Shown here: positions 19,882 through 29,200 of the stretch, in pieces
Layout of the letters: each line of letters begins with the position of its first letter
Position numbering within the stretch: position 1 is the stretch's first letter
NCBI GenBank assembly: GCA_965218045.1
Contig: CBDCJX010000008.1
Coordinates: 372,001 to 436,000 of the forward strand
Direction: 5' to 3'
DNA: 64,000 nucleotides
Origin: CAVRCA01 sp965218045
GTDB taxonomy: Bacteria; Pseudomonadota; Alphaproteobacteria; Acetobacterales; Acetobacteraceae
Made by a program: the position numbers and the translations under genes
Notes under the pieces: generated by a model
Database searches by the model: none
Told to the model about the DNA's origin: nothing
The model's input: the letters and a program-made list of their open reading frames with translations, nothing else

Positions 19882-21075
19882 TTAGCGAGACACCGCGTGG
19901 CCGACGATGCGGCGGTCGGTCAGGTCGCGGATCTCCGCCTCGTCGTAGCCGAGTGACGCCAGGATCGCCGTCGTGTCGCCGCCGGCGAGCGGCGCCGTGG
20001 CGCGCGGCGTGCCGCTCACCAGCGGCGGCGCACCGGGCAGGCGCGGGATCGGCAACGGATCGGCCAGGCCGGGCTGCGCCAGATAGCTGAAGAACTCGGT
20101 CGCCCGGATATGCGGGTGGTCCAGCGCGGCCATCGACTCGTTGACCTCGGCGTGCATCACGCCAGACGCGGTGAACCGCTCGGCCCAGTGCGACGACGGC
20201 CGCGCCGCGAGAATTTCGCCGAGCACCGACAGCACCAGCGCATGGTTCGCCTGCCGCGCCACGCTGGTGGTGAACCGAACGTCGGTCGCGAGCTCGGGCC
20301 GCTCGACGGCGGCGCAGAACTCGGGCCAGCCCTTGTGGCCGGCGACGATCACCAGCATGTAGCCGTCGGCGGTGCGAAACACGGTGTTCGGCGGCCGTGG
20401 TGGCGGTGCTTCGCCGCCGTTGATCACGCGTTGCAGCAGCGCAAAGATGTTCAGCCACGCCGCACCTTCCATCAGGCTCGCCTCGATGTAGCGGCCGCGT
20501 TTCTCGTCGCGTCGCGCGTACAGCGCCGCCGAGATCGCCTGAAAGGCGTAGAGCGCGGTAACAAGATCGACCGGGATCGAGGCCACGTATTTCGGCGTGC
20601 CGTCGGTGTCGCGGTTTTCCGCCATGAAGCCGGAGAACGCCTGCAACACCGGGTCCATCGCCGGCCGTTCGGCGAGCGGGCCGGACTGGCCGAACCCCGA
20701 CATCGCGAAATACAGAATCTCCGGATGCTTGCGCGACACCGCATCGTAGTCGAAGCCAAGCCGACGAATGACGCCGGGCCGGAACCCCTCCATGAACACA
20801 TCGGCGCCGTCGAGCAGCCGCCACAGAACGGCGCAGCCGTCCGGGGATTTGAGGTCGAGCCGGATGCTGCGCTTGCCGAGATTGCCCATCACCGACAACG
20901 CGGTGTTGCCACCCGGAAGCGGTGCCGACGCGCGCACCCAGTCGCCGCCTTGCATCACCTCCACCTTGGTGACCTCGGCGCCGTACTGCGCCAGCAGCAT
21001 GGCCGCATAGGGTGCCGCGATCCCCTGGCTGAGATCGACCACCTTCAGCCCGGCGAACGGCGCTGCGTAGCTCAT
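19882..21075 (-). CDS. Class III (CaiB/BaiF/Frc family) CoA-transferase
   Basis: 397 residues from ATG 21075 with GGGAGGG upstream. It starts PFAGLKVVDLSQGIAAPY, the family's opening strand, and carries the catalytic aspartate equivalent D141 in AMDPVLQA (Asp169 of formyl-CoA transferase). Other family blocks are KRSIRLDLKSPDG and DVFMEGFRPGV. These enzymes move CoA between carboxylic acids through an aspartyl-CoA anhydride, in the cytoplasm as an interlocked dimer. The acids used cannot be read from the sequence. Its neighbour is the isonitrile hydratase-like gene, but no shared pathway is known. Confidence 0.85.
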   Translation of the reverse strand: MSYAAPFAGLKVVDLSQGIAAPYAAMLLAQYGAEVTKVEVMQGGDWVRASAPLPGGNTALSVMGNLGKRSIRLDLKSPDGCAVLWRLLDGADVFMEGFRPGVIRRLGFDYDAVSRKHPEILYFAMSGFGQSGPLAERPAMDPVLQAFSGFMAENRDTDGTPKYVASIPVDLVTALYAFQAISAALYARRDEKRGRYIEASLMEGAAWLNIFALLQRVINGGEAPPPRPPNTVFRTADGYMLVIVAGHKGWPEFCAAVERPELATDVRFTTSVARQANHALVLSVLGEILAARPSSHWAERFTASGVMHAEVNESMAALDHPHIRATEFFSYLAQPGLADPLPIPRLPGAPPLVSGTPRATAPLAGGDTTAILASLGYDEAEIRDLTDRRIVGHAVSR

Positions 21076-21282
21076 TGTCCGAAGCCCTCCCGTGCAAGTC
21101 GATGCTATAGGCGCGGACGCCGGTCGAGAAGCGTCCGGGATGCGAGCGGTGCGAGGGCGTTTCGCGACGGCCAATCGACCCGCACCGCCGTCCATGACCA
21201 TCATGCACGCGGCCGTCGTTTGTTATGCAGTATTAAGAATACAGGTGCTAGTATTGGGCGTCAGATGAGACAGGATGCGGTG

Positions 21283-21843
21283 ATGCCTAATGAAAACAAG
21301 AGCGGACCAAAAACATACCCATCCGCTTCAGCCGAAACACTTGAAGATGTCAGTAAGCTTTCCAGGCCGATTTATAAGCATGTCAGGCTGGCGATCATGG
21401 ACGCTTTAATGGCATTTGCTGACCTGGAAGCTGCCATAGAGGAGTTCATATGGGCTTATGTCGAAATCCAACCGAGATACGGCAAGCTTCTGACTGGGCT
21501 TGACATAAACAAGAAGATTGGCATCGCAAGGGCTTTAGCCAAAGAGGAGATAGGCCCGCGAGAATTCAAGGAGTCTACCGGCAATATCTGGTCATCTCTC
21601 AACGATATGAGAGAAGATAGGAATAACCTCGTTCACGGCTCTTTGTATATGTACGAACGATCAATGATCGCTTGCGTATCCTTGAGAGATCAATCTGTCC
21701 AGACCTCTATGAAAGTTCACTTGATCCACCCTGAAAAACTTGACCTCTTTACGTTGTCAGCAAACTCGCTTGTAAAGATGTTTTACGATCTCAAGGAGAA
21801 CCGCAGCCGCAAATCTACCGGAGGCGCTGATACTGGAGAGTAA
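21283..21843 (+). CDS. AT-rich islet gene encoding a HEPN-like protein (RNxxxH)
   Basis: 186 residues from ATG 21283 with AGGA seven bases upstream; ATG 21265 would add six residues. The protein is mostly helical by composition: an N-terminal polar tail, then helices around LAIMDALMAFADLEAAIEEF and INKKIGIARALAKEE, and the motif RNNLVH at 113-118. This matches the RNxxxH active-site motif of HEPN ribonucleases, and its position after a long helix is right for the fold. The gene is clearly poorer in G+C (nearer 45 percent) than everything around it and uses A/T-ending codons, which points to recent transfer. No antitoxin-like or nucleotidyltransferase partner is adjacent. Assignment to HEPN rests on motif and helix pattern only. 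Confidence 0.55.
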   Translation: MPNENKSGPKTYPSASAETLEDVSKLSRPIYKHVRLAIMDALMAFADLEAAIEEFIWAYVEIQPRYGKLLTGLDINKKIGIARALAKEEIGPREFKESTGNIWSSLNDMREDRNNLVHGSLYMYERSMIACVSLRDQSVQTSMKVHLIHPEKLDLFTLSANSLVKMFYDLKENRSRKSTGGADTGE

Positions 21844-21902
21844 CCGAACGCCTCCATACTGGGCGGCGCTGCCACGGGGTTACGAGGCACTGCCCCGCAC
21901 GC

Positions 21903-22280
21903 CTATCCGGATCGGCCGACGCGGCTCATCGCGGCGAGGTGCTTCCTTGCCGCCGCCGCAGTGGTCGCCTCGATCGCGCGATACTGCGCGACGATGGTCT
22001 CGCCCGCCGGCGTGAGAGTGGCGCCGCCACCGCCGCTGCCGCCAGCCGAGGTCGCCACCACCGGACTGCCGAGCGAGCGGTTGAGGTCCTCGACCAGCTC
22101 CCAGGCGCGGCGATATGACATGCGCAAGACACGCCCCGCCGCCGAAATCGACCCCGAACGCGCGATCTCCTCGAGCAGCGCGATCTTGCCAGGACCGATC
22201 CGCGCGCCCGAGGAGAGGTCGACGCGAATGCTTAGTCGGTGACCCGGCTTCGAAAGCTCCCGTCGGCGGCTTGTCACCAT
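21903..22280 (-). CDS. ModE-like winged-helix regulator without molybdate-binding domain
   Basis: 125 residues from ATG 22280 (a GTG at 22316 would add twelve). The protein is the N-terminal DNA-binding domain of the ModE family: RIGPGKIALLEEIARSGSIS, then the recognition helix AGRVLRMSYRRAWELVEDLN, then the glycine-rich wing GGSGGGGATLTPAG. The C-terminal tandem Mop domains of E. coli ModE (262 residues) are absent, so any molybdate sensing must occur otherwise. It is divergent from modABC, and a ModE-box-like palindrome lies between them. It most likely controls molybdate uptake. Confidence 0.8.
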   Translation of the reverse strand: MVTSRRRELSKPGHRLSIRVDLSSGARIGPGKIALLEEIARSGSISAAGRVLRMSYRRAWELVEDLNRSLGSPVVATSAGGSGGGGATLTPAGETIVAQYRAIEATTAAAARKHLAAMSRVGRSG

Positions 22281-22369
22281 CGACCCACCATCCGGCTGAT
22301 CGTTTGTAAATCCCACCCTAGCATCCCGCCAACGCGCGGCCTAGCGAAGCGCAACCGTCTTCGCCTTGC

Positions 22370-22393
22370 CGCTATAGCGAAGCGACTATATCG
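22370..22393. promoter_or_regulatory. ModE-box-like palindrome upstream of modA
   Basis: The arms CGCTATAG and CTATATCG are inverted copies with one mismatch, separated by eight bases. Length (24) and the CG-n-TATA ... ATA-n-CG pattern agree with the E. coli modA operator at 16 of 24 positions, compared from memory. It ends 28 bases before the modA ATG, where binding would block transcription. Repression by the divergent ModE-like protein is inferred. Confidence 0.6.
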
Positions 22394-22421
22394 TCGCGAA
22401 TGCTCGCGGAAGGACTGCACG

Positions 22422-23171
22422 ATGCGCCTGCTGTTCGTCATGCTCCTGCTGCTGGTCCCGCTCGCCGTTCGCGCGCAGCAACTCACCGTGTTCGCCGCCG
22501 CCAGCCTGACCGACGCGATGCGCGATGTCTCCGGCCTGTGGCAGCAAGCGGGGCATGCGCCGCTGCGCCTGTCGTTCGCCGCCAGTTCCAGCTTGGCGCG
22601 GCAGATCGAGCAGGGCGCGCCGGCCAACCTGTTCGCCTCGGCCGACGAGCGATGGATGAACCATCTCGCCATCCATAACCTCGTTGCCGTCGGCACGCGC
22701 ACGGACCTGCTGGGCAATGCGCTGGTGCTGGTCGTGCCGGCCGACCAGCCGCGCCACGTCACGCTCGGCCCGGATCTCGATCTTGCCGCCCTGCTCGGCC
22801 CCGGCGGGCGCCTGGCCATCGGCGATCCGGCCCATGTCCCGGCTGGCATCTACGCCGAGCAGGCGTTGCGCAAGCTCGCGCTGTGGGACCACGTCGCCGC
22901 CCGACTGGCCCGCGCCGAGGATGTCCGCTCCGCTCTGCTGCTGGTGGAACGCGGCGAGGTGCCGGCCGGCATCGTCTATGCCACCGATGCAGCAGTGTCG
23001 AAGAACGTAACGGTCGCCGGCACCTTCCCGGCAAGCAGCCACGACCCGATCACCTACCCGTTCGCCGTCGTCAAGTCCGGCGACACGCCTGATGCCCGCG
23101 CGCTGCTGACGTTCCTGCAAGGCCCCGAGGCACGGGCGGCGTTCGCCCGGCGCGGCTTCAAGGTGGAGTAG
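22422..23171 (+). CDS. modA: Molybdate ABC transporter periplasmic binding protein
   Basis: 249 residues from ATG 22422, preceded by GGAAGGA. Residues 1-18 are a signal peptide ending RAQQ. The mature protein begins LTVFAAASLTDAM and contains FAASSSLARQIEQGAPANLF, both ModA hallmarks: the serines of AAS and ASSS contact the oxyanion. VPAGIYAEQAL and IVYATDAAVS are further ligand-pocket segments. It delivers molybdate or tungstate to ModBC. First gene of modABC, transcribed away from the ModE-like gene. Confidence 0.92.
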   Translation: MRLLFVMLLLLVPLAVRAQQLTVFAAASLTDAMRDVSGLWQQAGHAPLRLSFAASSSLARQIEQGAPANLFASADERWMNHLAIHNLVAVGTRTDLLGNALVLVVPADQPRHVTLGPDLDLAALLGPGGRLAIGDPAHVPAGIYAEQALRKLALWDHVAARLARAEDVRSALLLVERGEVPAGIVYATDAAVSKNVTVAGTFPASSHDPITYPFAVVKSGDTPDARALLTFLQGPEARAAFARRGFKVE

Positions 23172-23202
23172 GCCGATCCTCGCGCCCGAGGAGTGGCAAG
23201 CG

Positions 23203-23862
23203 GTGCGGCTCACCCTGGCGGTCGCCGCCCGGGCGGTCGGCTTCGGGCTGCCGGTCGCGGTGCTGATCGCCTGGGTGCTCGCCCGGCACCGCTTCCCCGG
23301 CCGGGCGTTGCTCAACGCCGTGGTCCACATGCCGCTGGTCTTGCCGCCGGTGGTCACCGGCTGGCTGCTGCTGATGCTGTTCGGCATACGCGGACCGCTG
23401 GGCGCGCTGTTGAACGACTGGTTCGGCGTGCGGCTGGTGTTCACCACCGCCGGCGCCAGCCTGGCCTGCGCGGTGATGGTCCTGCCGGTGATGATCCGCT
23501 CGGTGCGCCTGTCGCTGGAAGCCGCCGATCCGGGGCTCGAGCAGGCGGCCCGCACGCTCGGCGCGGGTCGGTTCGACCGGCTGTTCAACATCACCCTGCC
23601 GCTGGCCTCGCCCGGCATCCTGGTCGGCGCCATCGTCGCCTATGCAACGAGCCTCGGCGAGTTCGGCGCGGTGATCACCTTCGCCGCCAACATCCCCGGC
23701 GAGACGCAGACCTTGCCGCTGGCGATCTACGCCGCCCTGCAGGTGCCCGGCGGCGAGGCCAAGGCGGCCACCTTGTCGCTGGTCTCGATCACCCTGGCGC
23801 TGATCGGGCTGCTGCTGGCGGAGTGGATCGGCAAGCGGCTGAACCTGGCGCTGGGCCGGTGA
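23203..23862 (+). CDS. modB: Molybdate ABC transporter permease
   Basis: 219 residues from the first canonical start, GTG 23203. About five to six membrane helices are visible; the permease loop EQAARTLGAGRFDRLFNITLPLA contains the EAA motif that docks ModC. The conserved ModB N-terminus continues upstream in frame as ILAPEEWQA, but no ATG, GTG or TTG is available there between a stop at 23107 and 23203. The only candidate is ATC 23176, which has GGAG seven bases upstream. Either translation begins at ATC or the protein is about nine residues shorter than usual. The stop overlaps the modC start (GTGA). Confidence 0.88.
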   Translation: MRLTLAVAARAVGFGLPVAVLIAWVLARHRFPGRALLNAVVHMPLVLPPVVTGWLLLMLFGIRGPLGALLNDWFGVRLVFTTAGASLACAVMVLPVMIRSVRLSLEAADPGLEQAARTLGAGRFDRLFNITLPLASPGILVGAIVAYATSLGEFGAVITFAANIPGETQTLPLAIYAALQVPGGEAKAATLSLVSITLALIGLLLAEWIGKRLNLALGR

Positions 23863-24938
23863 GCCTGTCGGTCCGGCTCGGGCACGATTTCCCGACGCGA
23901 CGGATCGACGTCGGCTTCGAGACCGCCACCCCCGGCGTGACGGCGCTGTTCGGTCCGTCGGGTGCCGGCAAGACCACGGTGATCAACGCCGCCGCCGGGT
24001 TGCTGCGGCCCGACCGGTGTCGCATCGCGCTCGACGACACCGTGCTCGCCGACACCGAGGCGGGCATCTGGCTGCCACCAGAGCGGCGACGGGTCGGGCT
24101 GGTGTTCCAGGATGCGCGGCTGTTCCCGCACATGTCGGTTGCCGGCAATCTGCGCTTCGGCCAACGCCGAGCCCCGCCGGGCCGGATCGGCTTCGACGAC
24201 ATCGTCGCCCTGCTCGGTCTTGGCGACCTGCTCGCCCGTCGGCCGAACACGCTTTCCGGCGGCGAGCGCCAGCGGGTCGCGATCGGTCGGGCGCTGCTCG
24301 CGCAACCGCGCCTGCTGCTGATGGACGAGCCGCTCGCCAGCCTCGACCTGGCGCGCAAGGCCGAGATCCTGCCGTTCCTCGCCGAGCTGAAGACCGCGTT
24401 GCGCCTGCCCATCCTCTACGTGACGCACGCGCTGGAGGAGGTCGCCACACTGGCGGATCAGCTGGTGCTGATCGAAGCCGGCCGCGTGCTCGCCGCCGGC
24501 GCGTTGCCCGCGATCGCCGCGCGCGCCGATCTGCCGCTCGCCCAGCGCGACGACGCGGGCGCGGTGCTGCTCACCCGCGTGGCCGAGCACGACCGGGTGC
24601 GCCGACTGACCAGGCTGGAAGGGGGCGGGGCGTCGTTCTGGGTGCCCGGCATGAGCGCGCGCCTCGGCACCACGTTGCGCATCCGCATCCCGGCGCGCGA
24701 GGTGATCCTGGCGCGACAGGCACCCGACGCGATCAGCGTCCACAACGTCATCGCGGGCGTCGTCCGGGCGATCACCGAGGAGGTCGCGCGTCAGGTCGCG
24801 CTGGTGGAGATCGCCCTGGCCGACGGCGCGTTGCTCGCCCGCGTGACCCCCGACGCGGTGGTCCGGCTCAAGCTCGCGCCGGGCGTGCCGGTGCTCGCCC
24901 TGGTCAAGTCCGTCGCCATCGAGGTGTTCACGACGTGA
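23859..24938 (+). CDS. modC: Molybdate ABC transporter ATP-binding protein
   Basis: 359 residues from GTG 23859, which overlaps the modB stop. Walker A is GPSGAGKTT (near 32-40), the Q-loop is VFQDARLFPHMSV, the ABC signature is LSGGERQRVAIGRALL and Walker B is LLLMDEPLASLD. After residue 230 comes a Mop/TOBE-type regulatory domain (about 290-355), the usual ModC layout that can sense oxyanion. It powers molybdate import at the inner membrane. Confidence 0.92.
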   Translation: MSLSVRLGHDFPTRRIDVGFETATPGVTALFGPSGAGKTTVINAAAGLLRPDRCRIALDDTVLADTEAGIWLPPERRRVGLVFQDARLFPHMSVAGNLRFGQRRAPPGRIGFDDIVALLGLGDLLARRPNTLSGGERQRVAIGRALLAQPRLLLMDEPLASLDLARKAEILPFLAELKTALRLPILYVTHALEEVATLADQLVLIEAGRVLAAGALPAIAARADLPLAQRDDAGAVLLTRVAEHDRVRRLTRLEGGGASFWVPGMSARLGTTLRIRIPAREVILARQAPDAISVHNVIAGVVRAITEEVARQVALVEIALADGALLARVTPDAVVRLKLAPGVPVLALVKSVAIEVFTT

Positions 24939-25098
24939 CCCGCGCCGACTGCGGTCATCAACTTTAATTCTATTGCATCGGAGCGACCGGGTCGGCCCCT
25001 TTGGCGGCGAAGGAGCTTTTCATGGTCGGACCCACGCGTTCGCTTGCGCCCACGCCGACCGTTCGCGGCAACCCTGCGGCAGCCGGCGGCCCATCCCG

Positions 25099-26256
25099 TT
25101 GAACCGACTGCTCCGCCTGGCGGCGATCACCCTCGCCCTCGCCGCCTGCAAGCCGCGCAATCAATACCAGGCGCCGCCGCCGCCGGACGTGACGGTGCAG
25201 GCGCCGATCAAGCGCGACATCACCAACTACCTCGACGAGACCGGCCAGCTCGCCCCGGTCAGGACGGTCAACCTGATTGCCCGCATCGAGGGTGTACTAG
25301 AGCAGATCGGCTATCACGACGGCCAGTTCGTCAAGCAGGGGACCACCCTCTTCGTCATCGAGCCGGCGCCCTACAAGGCGCAGCTCGACCAGGCCGAGGC
25401 CAACCTCGCCTCGGCCGAAGCCAGCGCCGCCTACGCCGTCCAGCAGAATGAGCGCTACACTAAGCTGGCCCGGGTCAACGCCGCTTCCGAGAGCAACGCC
25501 CAGCAAAGCGTGTCGCAACGCAAATCCACCGAAGCTTCGGTGCAGCAAGCCAAGGCCGCGGAAAAGCAAGCCTCCATCACCTACTCCTACACCCACATCA
25601 CCGCCCCGTTCGACGGCGTGGTCAGCGCCCACCAGCGGGACGTCGGCGCCCTGGTCGGCGGCAGCCACCCGTCGCAACTGGCCACCATCGTCCAGCTCGA
25701 CCCGATCTGGGCCAACTTCAACATCAGCTCGGACGATGTCGGCCGGGTCCGCGAACAGATGTCCGGCGCCGGCCTCGCCACCCCCGGCAAGCACGCGATG
25801 CCGGTCGAGCTCGCGCTGCAAGGCGAGAGCGGCTATCCGCACAAGGGCCACATCAACTACACCGCGCCGCAGATCGACGCCGCGACCGGCACCCTCGCGG
25901 CACGTGGAACCTTCGACAATGCCGACCACACGCTGCTGCCGGGCAGCTTCGTGCGCATCCGCGTCCCGCTCGACCAGACCAAGGACGCGCTGCTGGTGCC
26001 GGACGACGCGCTCGGCAGCGACCAGGGCGGACGCTTCCTGCTGCTGGTCGACGATAAGAACAACGTCGAGCGGCAGACCGTCAGCCTCGGCGCCAGGCGT
26101 GGCGAGCTGCGGATCATCGAGCAGGGCTTGAAGCCGGACGACCGCGTTATCGTCAGCGGCTTGCAGCGCGCCCGCCCCGGCAAGCCGGTCACCCCGCACA
26201 ACGCCAATAACCCACCGGGCGACGGCCAGACGGCCGAGCGCGGCACGTCGCCGTGA
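25099..26256 (+). CDS. RND efflux periplasmic adaptor (membrane fusion) lipoprotein
   Basis: 385 residues if started at TTG 25099. That start gives a short lipoprotein signal with lipobox LALAAC and C17 as the acylated residue; starts further upstream give an unlikely polar leader. The layout is AcrA-like: beta-barrel/lipoyl half (LIARIEGVLEQIGYHDGQFVK), a coiled-coil hairpin rich in Ala/Gln/Glu (about 85-160), the second lipoyl half (THITAPFDGVVSAH) and a membrane-proximal C-terminal domain. It bridges the RND pump and an outer-membrane channel. No channel gene is nearby. Its stop overlaps the pump start. Confidence 0.87.
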   Translation: MNRLLRLAAITLALAACKPRNQYQAPPPPDVTVQAPIKRDITNYLDETGQLAPVRTVNLIARIEGVLEQIGYHDGQFVKQGTTLFVIEPAPYKAQLDQAEANLASAEASAAYAVQQNERYTKLARVNAASESNAQQSVSQRKSTEASVQQAKAAEKQASITYSYTHITAPFDGVVSAHQRDVGALVGGSHPSQLATIVQLDPIWANFNISSDDVGRVREQMSGAGLATPGKHAMPVELALQGESGYPHKGHINYTAPQIDAATGTLAARGTFDNADHTLLPGSFVRIRVPLDQTKDALLVPDDALGSDQGGRFLLLVDDKNNVERQTVSLGARRGELRIIEQGLKPDDRVIVSGLQRARPGKPVTPHNANNPPGDGQTAERGTSP

Positions 26257-29200
26257 TCTCGCGTTTTTTCATCGGGCGCCCGGTCTTCGCCACCGTCATC
26301 GCCCTGTTCGTCGTCATCCTCGGCGGCCTCAGCTTGTTCCGTCTGCCGATCGCGCAGTTCCCCGACATCGTGCCGCCCGAGGTCCAGGTCACCACCAGCT
26401 TCCCCGGCGCCAGCGCCACCACCGTCGCCCGGACCGTGGCGCTGCCGATCGAGCAGCAGGTCAACGGCGTCGCCGGCATGATCTACATGCAGTCCTACAG
26501 TTCCGACAGCGGCGCCTACACCCTCACCGTGTCGTTCGAGATCGGCACCGACGTCCAGGCGGCGCAGGTGCTGGTGCAGAACCGGGTCTCCGCCGCGCTC
26601 GCCAGCTTGCCGCCGGCGGTGCAGACGCAGGGCCTCGTGGTACGCAAACGCTCCAGCGCGATCCTCGAATTCGTCGCCCTCACCTCGCCCGACCAGAGCC
26701 GCGACAGCCTGTTCCTCAGCAACTACGCGACCATCAACCTGGTCAACGAACTCAGACGCCTGGACGGCGTCGGCAACGTCATGCTGTTCGGCGCGGCGGA
26801 GTATTCCATGCGCATCTGGATGGACCCCGGCCTGCTGCAGGCGCGCGGGCTGACCGCCGATGACGTGCTGCAAGCCGTGCAACAGCAGAGCCAGGAAGTG
26901 CCGACCGGCCAGCTCGGCGGCCCGCCGACGCCGGGCGCGCAGGCGTTCCAGTACACGCTCAACGTCCACGGCCGCTTCAACCGCGCCGGCCAGTTCGAGA
27001 ACATCATCGTCAAGACCGGCTCCGGTCCCGGCGGACAGATCACCCGGCTGCGTGACGTCGCCCGCGTCGAGCTCGGCGCCAAGAGCTACAGCCAGGATTT
27101 CCGCGTCAACGGCAAGCCCGCGATCGGCATCGGCATCTTCCAGGAACCGACCGCCAACGCGCTCGACGTGGCACAGACCGTGAAAACCCACATGGCGGAG
27201 CTCGCCAAGCAGTTCCCGCCCGGCGTCGCCTACAGCATCCCGTTCAACACCACCCTGTTCGTCAACGCCTCGATCAACGAGGTCTACAAGACCCTGTTCG
27301 AGACCGCCGCCCTGGTTCTCGCCGTGATCCTGATCTTCCTGCAGGACTGGCGCGCGACCCTGATCCCGGCCTTGACGATCCCGGTCACCATCATCGGCGC
27401 CTTCGCCGCGATGGGCGCGCTCGGCTTCGGCGTCAACATCACCACCCTGTTCGCCATCGTGCTCGCCATCGGCATCGTGGTGGACGACGCGATCGTCATC
27501 GTCGAGGCGTCGACCCGCTGGATCGAGCGCGACAAGCCGCCGCCCGAAGCGGCCGCGACGGCGATGGACCAGCTGTTCGGCCCGATCGCCGGCATCACCC
27601 TGGTGCTGATGTCCGTGTTCACCCCGGCGGCGTTCCTGCCGGGCCTCACGGGGCGGATGTATGCCCAGTTCGCCCTGGTGATCGCCGCCACCGCCGTGAT
27701 CAGCGCGCTCAATGCGGTGACGCTCAGCCCGATGCTCAGCGCGTCCTGGTTGCGCAAGCCTAAGCCGGCGGAACAGCGCAACTGGTTCTATCGCGGTTTC
27801 AACAACGGCTACGGCCGGGTCGAACGCGGCTACGAACGCGCGATCCAAGCCGTCACCAATCACAGCTGGATCGCCGCCGCGATCGCCTTCCTGCTGGTGG
27901 CCCTGGCCGCATTCGGGCTCACCCGCATCCCGACCGGGTTCCTGCCGCTGGAAGACCAGGGCTATCTGCTGGTCAGCGCGCAGCTGCCGGATGGCGCCTC
28001 GCTGCAACGCACCGAAAAGACCATGCAGGCGATCTCCGAGCGGCTGCAGAAGGTCCCCGGCGTGCAAAGCGTCACCGCGATCTCCGGCGTCTCGCCGGTC
28101 GACAACAATTCGGAGCTGGCCAATTCCGGCGCGGCCTATGTCGTGCTGAAACCCTGGAGCGAGCGTGGCTCCGGCGAAAACCTCAAAGGCATGCAGCAGG
28201 CGCTGACCAAAGCGGTCGCCGACGTGCAGGCGGCGCGCGTCATCATCATCCCGCCGCCGGCGATCCAGGGCATCGGCAATAGCGGCGGCTTCACCATGTT
28301 GGTCGAGCTGCGCGACAGCACGCTCGACTGGGCCCGGTTGCAGAACGCCACCGACGCGGTGGTGAGCGCCGCGTCCAGCCAGAGCGGCATCGCGCACGCC
28401 ACCTCGACCTTCCGCGCCCACGTCGCGCAATACAATGTCGTAGTCGACCGCGCCAAGGCCGCCACCTTGCACGTGCCGGTGCAGGACGTGTTCACCACGC
28501 TTTCGGCCACCCTGGGCTCGACCTTCGCCGGACAGTTCGAGCGGTTCGGACACACGTTCCAGGTGTTCACCGAGAACGAAGGCGCCGCCCGCGTCGACCA
28601 GCGACAGATCGAGCGGATCCGGGTCCGCAACACCGACGGCGAGATGGTGCCGCTCGGCTCGCTGCTGACCTTGCAGGAGGCCGACGGCCCGTCGCTGGTC
28701 AGCCTCTACAACCTCTACCCGAGTGCCACCATCATCGGCCAGGCCGCGCCCGGCTTCAGCTCCGGCGACGCGCTCGACCTGATGCAGCAAGCCGCGCAAG
28801 CCAACCTGCCGCCCGGCATGAGCTTCGACTGGACCGCGATGTCGTACCAGGAGCAGAAGGTCGGCGCCCAGGTCTACATCATCTTTGGCATCTCTTTGCT
28901 GCTGGTCTACCTCGTCCTCGCGGCGCAATACGAAAGCGTGTGGCTGCCGTTGGCCGTGCTGTTCGCGGTCCCGCTGGCCCTGGCCGGCCCGGTGCTGGTG
29001 ATCACCGCCCTTGGCGTCAACAACAACCTCTACACGCAGATCGGCCTGATCCTGCTCATCGCCCTTTCGGCCAAGAACGCGATCCTCATCGTCGAGGTGG
29101 CCCGTGAGCAGCGGCAAGCCGGCAAGTCGGTGATCGAGGCGGCGGTGGGCGGCGCGGTGGAGCGGTTCCGCGCCGTGATGATGACCTCGATCGCGTTCTC

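Noticed and set aside
25857..29117. A 1086-codon minus-strand frame opposite the RND pump
   Set aside because: Antisense shadow of an unmistakable AcrB-like gene; composition is Arg/Gly/Asp-rich without motifs.
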